Of a DNA stretch of 11,293 nt, positions 7,756-11,293 are shown in pieces. Below the pieces are notes generated by a model. The model did not search any database and had not been told where the DNA came from. It was given only the letters and a program-made list of their open reading frames with translations. Source of the stretch: Dunaliella salina (Eukaryota > Chlorophyta > Chlorophyceae > Chlamydomonadales > Dunaliellaceae); contig MU069666.1 in assembly GCA_002284615.2 (NCBI GenBank), forward strand, positions 375,249 to 386,541, in the 5' to 3' direction. Within the stretch, counting starts at the first letter, position 1. The number at the start of each line of letters is the position of its first letter. Made by a program: the position numbers and the translations under genes.

Positions 7756-9135
7756 CTAGTGCCCCTTCCCCCTATTTTTCTTCCCATGCCTGCCACCCTT
7801 TCTTACTTCATACCACTCATCCGCCCTCTGATCACAGTAATCACACTCATCTTCTAAGCTCCCATAATCAGGAGGGGGTGGGCCAGTGCCGTGGTGCCGC
7901 CCAGCGCCCTTAGCCCTTGGTTGCTTGGCCTCCGGAACGAGGCCAGAGGGACCAGCTTCCCGAGCGCGTGTCCGCGCCTTGGTGTTGGCCGTTGAGGGGC
8001 CAGCCACACTCCTTGCGGAAGCAGCAGCTGCAGGAGCAGCAGCAGCAGCAGCTGCGGGAGCAGCAGAAGCAGCAGCATGCGCTACAGGGGCTGCGGGAGC
8101 AGCAGCAGCAGCAGCAGCAGCGGTAGCAGGCGCTGCAGGGGCTGTGGGAGCAGCAGCAACAGTAGCAGCGGGCGCTGCAGGGGATGTGGGAGCAGCAGCA
8201 GCAGCAGCAGCAGCAGGCACTTCATAGACTGTGGGAGCAGCAGCAGCAGCAGCCGCAGCAGCAGCTGGAGGAGGAGTGGTGGATGGAGGAGGAGGAGGGG
8301 GTGGAGGTGTTGGTGATGTAAAAGCGGCAGCGGTGGCAGCTGTCTCTGGTGTAGCACGTGGGGGCGGAGGTGGAGGCGGTGGGGTCGCAGCAGCAGCAGC
8401 AGCAGCAGCAGGCGCAGCAGCAGCAGCAGCAGCAGTATGTGGGTGAGTGGTGGTTGAGGGATTGCTGTTGTGCATGGCAGAGGGATTGGCAATGGGCAGC
8501 CCTGCAGCAGCCAAGGCCTGCTGGGTGTACAGCTGCACATGCTCTAAGCAGTGCATGCCGTCCTCCTGATACACAAAGCCCTTTTCCCCAGTCGACCACA
8601 CCAGGTGCTTCCACACAGGGTACACTGTGTGGGGAGCCCCATTGAAGAGAGCCTCCTTGACAGGTGCCCATGTCAAGAGGAGGTCAAGCTTGTCCTTGGA
8701 GATGTAGGCCTGCACCCCGTTTCCCTGCTGCTGCACCTCCCGTTGCAGCTTGCCCAGCACCTTGTCGCGGCGTTGCTGCAGCAGGGTGCGTGCCCTCCAT
8801 GCACGCATGCTCCCCCCGCCCCCTGATGCTCTGAAATGGTTCAACCACCTCTGTGCATCTCAGGGGCTGGGAAGGTACAAGAGCATAACACCTCGCTCTT
8901 TGCTGCTGGCCCAGCTGAGGAGGCCTGGATCCACATCCAGCATGCTGGCTACCTCAAGCAGCCCGAGATGCTGGTTGGGCAAGAGCAGGGCAATCTTTCC
9001 CAGCTGCTCCCTCTGGTGCTGAAAATCAGCACTACCCTCCATCACCCACTTCACCTCAAGGGTGGATGCGGAATCAGGGGGGCCCTGTTCCAGCGCCACC
9101 ACGCGCTCCTCCAAGTGCACAATCCGTGCTTGCAT
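7756..9135 (-). pseudogene. LINE-A ORF1 (nucleic-acid-binding-like protein), one in-frame TGA
   Basis: The frame begins with ATG at 9135-9133. An in-frame TAG two codons upstream makes this the first usable start. It runs 91 codons to TGA at 8862-8860, then continues in the same frame for 367 codons to TAG at 7758-7756. The N-terminus (MQARIVHLEERVVALEQ) has heptad-like spacing, as in ORF1p coiled coils. The middle is basic, with an R-rich helix (RARTLLQQRRDKVLGKLQ), and resembles the RRM and C-terminal domains of ORF1p only in outline. A hinge of about 170 residues is almost pure Ala/Pro/Thr, encoded by CAG-type repeats. The C-terminus has CDYC followed by a Gly/Arg/Lys tail. Only one CxxC is present, not the usual CCHC knuckle series. 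The likely role when intact was RNA binding in the retrotransposition particle. Confidence 0.75.
8020..8437 (-). repeat. CAG/GCA trinucleotide-repeat tract coding the Ala/Pro hinge of ORF1
   Basis: On the + strand this is a mosaic of AGC/GCA runs of up to about eight units, interrupted by GGGGCTGYGGGAGC and GGAGGAGG-type spacers. A higher-order unit recurs, of the form GGGCTGYGGGAGCAGCAGC followed by a GCGCTGCAG end, seen from about 8088, 8139 and 8181. All interruptions keep a multiple of three, so the - strand frame stays open as poly-Ala with Pro and Thr. The other two - strand frames are also open here and would give poly-Leu or poly-Cys, so slips in this tract would not create stops. Confidence 0.9.
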
Positions 9136-9360
9136 GGCCTAGGAGTAGGAGGGCGCGGTTACAAACACATCTACATCCCTAATCAAAACCAAACTGTCTC
9201 TGAAACGCACCTGGCCAACATAAGAAAGAAAAGAAAAGTTTACGCAAGCCAAAGGCTGCGTGCATTAAGGGAAGAACCCCTAACAAAAGTTAGAGGCCTC
9301 ACCAGAGGACGCTCTTCCTAAACTAGACAGAACTAGCCTAGGAAAGAGCGAGAGACAAAA
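9136..9360. other. Spacer: probable LINE-A 5' UTR and 3' flank of the next element
   Basis: These 225 bp lie between the ORF1 start of LINE-A and the stop of the leftward element fragment (both on the - strand). I see no gene. The boundary between the LINE-A 5' end and the end of the neighbouring fragment must lie here, but no duplication or poly(A/T) tract marks it. A + strand frame crosses it to 9321 but is mostly the reverse of ORF1. Confidence 0.4.
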
Positions 9361-9690
9361 CTAATGGGGATCCGGAGGATTGTTTACCATGCCCCTGAGC
9401 GCTCGGATTCTCCTTCTTCCATCCTCAGCCGCCTCCACGTGTCCAGCAAACCCCCTCCCAGATGCCCCCTGAAAGCAGAGTGCATGTCTAGTGTTAATGA
9501 TGGTGGATAATCTTTGGATGGCATGGTCCCTAAGCTGGGATGCTAGCGATTTAGCTTTTTGCTTGGTCAGGCCCAGATTTATAAGAGGAGTAATTGTATA
9601 ATCATTGTAAATCGTGCCACCCACACCAATTAAGATGATGTGCAAGGTCACTTTGTTATTTCTGTTTGTGTGGGCCAACATTCTAAGCAG
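9361..9690 (-). pseudogene. C-terminal fragment of a second LINE-type protein
   Basis: The open frame reads VTLHIILIGVGGTIY, then PLINLGLTKQKAKSLASQL, HAIQRL and INTRHAL, ending in TAG at 9363-9361. From memory of algal retroelement proteins, this pattern of a V-x-(L/V)H strand, a GVGGTIY turn and an LGL helix is typical of the extreme C-terminus of RT proteins that end in a nuclease-like domain. That family link is recalled, not computed. The piece has no start codon of its own. It is cut near 9670-9695, where a + strand RT fragment begins. The 5' part of the parent protein is absent. Confidence 0.5.
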
Positions 9691-10650
9691 CGCCTCCTTT
9701 GCTGATGACCTACTCAGCAAGACTAGCACTATTCAAAACCTAAAAATGCAAGCCCGTAAGATTACACTTTATTTCGACTGGGCAGCACTCATCATATCCG
9801 GTAGCAAGACCAAAGTGACAGGCATCCTATATGGTCACCCGCCTAAAGACAAGAATGGAGTGACACCCTCCTAGACTCTTTGCCAGCAACTTGAAAACAA
9901 AATTGACATACAAGGGCAAGAAGCACAGTTCATTACACCGGACACGCCTTTTCGCTATCTGTGAGTAGAACTAACCATGAACTTGAACTGGAAGCACCAA
10001 ATATGGTGCATGACTAATAATCTCAAAGAAAAGCTAGAAAACCTAAGAGAAACATCTCTAACCCCAAGCCTAATTCTAAAGACTATTCGCACAGCTATCA
10101 TACCCAGTCTGACTTATTCCTTTGCAGTCACCCCCTGCACCCCTACTAACCTTGAGATGTGGGATAATATGTGGGATAATATGGTGGATAGAATTATTAA
10201 AGACAAGTTTGGTCTGTGGAATTGCTCTGCTACTGCCATGATTCGAGAGGACACCTCTAATTGTAGCCTGGGTGTGACATCAATATCTGCGGAATACCAT
10301 AGGCGAATGGCCCTTGCCCTTACTCTGAGCTTAGAAGACCCTTCCATCAGACGCCGCAATGTCACTATGAATTTCCTCACAATGCAAGTAAAACACTTGA
10401 AGGACCTAGCCACAGAGTACCTCACAACAAGAGAAGGAACAAACCATCGAATTAAGCGCCAACTAGACTACTGCATGAGAGCTCGCCAGCTCATTAGTGT
10501 CTACTCGAGCAAGCTCCACCTCACAAAACAAAGCATAAGCCTGTTCCTGGATGACTTCAAGATCATTGATGAGGCTCTCTCCCTCCATAAACCCCCGGCC
10601 CACTCCTTCCCAACGTTGATTGCTTGCATCACAAAACCCCTCCTAACCTA
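9686..10650 (+). pseudogene. LINE-B reverse transcriptase, catalytic box to thumb, two in-frame stops
   Basis: One frame carries SASFADDLLS (FADD at 9698-9709), then WAALIISGSKTKVTG (motif D region), TAG at 9872-9874, TPFRYL, TGA at 9962-9964, and VELTMNLNWKHQ. The RYL-stop-VELT string matches the LINE motif E pattern RYLGV, so a Gly codon GGA probably became TGA. Downstream come SLTPSLILKTIRTAIIPSLT and LEMWDN, typical of the helical region after the RT. A 12-bp tandem duplication at 10159-10182 doubles MWDN. The frame is left near 10640-10650 by a one-base shift. Nonsense changes dominate here, unlike in LINE-A ORF2. Confidence 0.78.
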
Positions 10651-11293
10651 AGTCTAGACATCCAAGGACTCCATGAACTTGCAACCACTAGCGGAACCCA
10701 CATAATCACTGTGGCGCAACTTAAGAACAAGCACTCAAAAATTACAAAAAAAGGAAAATAGCCCTCAATAGGTTGGCAGCCCTAGTCAACCTACCTCCTG
10801 ATGTAGAATTAACCCAGGACATCATACATAAAATTCTGGAAGACAAAAACACTGCAGCTAACACACTTCCTATATTTCGCCAAATCAACAACAGCCACAT
10901 AAGCGAGCTGGTTGACACACACTTCAACGTTGCACCTCCAGACTCACCATGCCCAGAAACTATCCCCCTAACTGCACACACATCACAACCAGTACCCCCA
11001 ACACAACCCCGTTCCAGAACCCGCTATACACACCCGCTTACAGGCCGCCGCACCAACCAGACAATTACCTCTGTCACTACCCCCAACCAAGACCCTAACA
11101 GAGCAACACGCAATCGTGGGGCCATCCTAGCAGAAATTAATAACAATCAATCCACCATCTCCTTAAACACAACAGAGACAACCTCCCACAACACCTCCTC
11201 CTTAAACATTGCCTCCTTTGACATCACTTCCCAGAGCACCATCTCCCTGACCACCACTTCTCACAGCACGCAAGGAACCTCCTCCACACCTCA
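10648..11293 (+). pseudogene. LINE-B post-RT region and Ser/Thr/Pro/Asn-rich tail, open to the window end
   Basis: After the shift near 10645 the frame reads LSLDIQGLHELA and TVAQLKNKHSKITKK, then meets TAG at 10759-10761. One extra A in the A7 run at 10746-10752 would instead lead into KIALNRLAALVNLPPDVEL. That second frame then stays open, by my translation, for about 180 codons to the last base. It has no ATG start, so simple ORF calling misses it. The last 110 residues are rich in Thr, Ser, Asn and Pro, with a basic patch (GRRTNQ, RATRNRG). I recognise no domain in this tail. It probably links the RT to a C-terminal domain outside the window. Confidence 0.6.

Larger units (their letters stand above)
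4167..9135 (-). mobile_element. LINE-A: near-complete APE-type non-LTR retrotransposon, degenerate
   Basis: The element reads right to left. ORF1 (9135-7756) comes first, then an APE-type endonuclease (7755 to about 6870), a reverse transcriptase (about 6226-4900) and a C-terminal Cys/His motif ending at 4167. This is the order of L1-like LINEs, to which algal elements such as Zepp of Chlorella belong; the clade cannot be assigned without a tree. No LTRs, integrase or RNase H are seen. ORF1 has one in-frame TGA, and ORF2 has seven frame changes, so this copy as written cannot make a working ORF2 protein. The 5' UTR probably lies within 9136-9360. The 3' end and the target-site duplications were not found. 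It lies antisense to the upstream RNA-binding protein gene, about 1.7 kb past its stop codon. Confidence 0.88.
9686..11293 (+). mobile_element. LINE-B: 5'-truncated non-LTR element, continuing past the window end
   Basis: This fragment starts abruptly at the FADD catalytic box of a reverse transcriptase and runs rightward through the post-catalytic region and a low-complexity tail to the window edge. No motifs 0, 1, 2, A or B precede FADD on this strand. Instead a - strand fragment begins, so the 5' part is lost. FADD, in place of YADD, and the lack of protein similarity to LINE-A show a different family. Missing 5' ends are usual for LINE insertions, because reverse transcription starts at the RNA 3' end. 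Confidence 0.75.

Noticed and set aside
7886..8227. A + strand Ala-rich frame
   Set aside because: It is the reverse of the ORF1 hinge; trinucleotide repeats stay open in several frames on both strands.
8020..8437. CRISPR-like or satellite array
   Set aside because: Units are trinucleotides with irregular spacers and lie inside a coding frame.
8082..8671. Poly-Leu and poly-Cys frames on the - strand
   Set aside because: They are alternate frames of the same repeat, with no conserved flanks. The Ala/Pro frame joins ORF1 sequence on both sides.
8836..9321. A 161-codon + strand frame with a basic C-terminus
   Set aside because: Most of it is antisense to ORF1, and the last part has no recognisable domain.
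8860..9964. UGA reassigned as a sense codon
   Set aside because: Only two in-frame TGAs occur, both in decaying retroelements and at codons reachable by a single substitution. The intact host gene offers no TGA test.
1..11293. tRNA or rRNA genes
   Set aside because: I scanned for B-box-like GTTCRA motifs with paired arms and for rRNA-like stretches and found nothing convincing.

Overview
The window is eukaryotic nuclear DNA. It carries one intact spliced gene, followed by about 8 kb of decaying non-LTR (LINE-type) retroelements. The gene has GT-AG introns, four of five starting with exactly GTGAGT. A TGTAA motif lies at a plausible poly(A)-signal distance, the coding third positions are GC-rich, and the retroelements resemble algal ones. 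I therefore lean towards a green alga or another photosynthetic protist, but the sequence does not fix the taxon.

Region 1 (1-3150, + strand) is a small glycine-rich RNA-binding protein with one RRM and a Gly/Tyr/Arg tail, 137 aa. I assembled it from six exons: 265-286, 488-574, 1022-1225, 2074-2097, 2262-2288 and 2435-2484. All five introns are phase 1, so every internal exon is frame-neutral if skipped, and two of them are micro-exons of 24 and 27 nt. A pyrimidine-rich leader precedes it and a 3' UTR of roughly 650 nt probably follows.

Region 2 (about 3150-4166) has no gene I can support. It holds a 43-bp direct repeat, a weaker diverged repeat and a weak zinc-knuckle-like remnant.

Region 3 (4167-9135, - strand) is a nearly complete APE-type LINE (LINE-A). 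ORF1 has a coiled-coil-like start, an ORF1p-like middle, an Ala/Pro hinge built on CAG-type repeats and a CxxC tail. ORF2 has an APE endonuclease, a reverse transcriptase with YADD, and a C-terminal cysteine/histidine motif. ORF1 and ORF2 share one frame and are separated by a single TAG, with no ATG at the start of ORF2. ORF1 also has an in-frame TGA. ORF2 is broken by seven frame changes, but I saw no nonsense codon apart from those that follow a shift.

Region 4 (9361 to the end) holds two pieces of a different LINE type meeting 5' end to 5' end near 9670-9695. The leftward piece (9361 to about 9690, - strand) encodes a C-terminal domain. The rightward piece (about 9686-11293, + strand) starts at an FADD box and continues through the post-catalytic region into a Ser/Thr/Pro/Asn-rich open frame that runs off the window. 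LINE-A and this second element would have worked by target-primed reverse transcription when intact; both copies look non-autonomous now. The only clearly functional gene is the RNA-binding protein.
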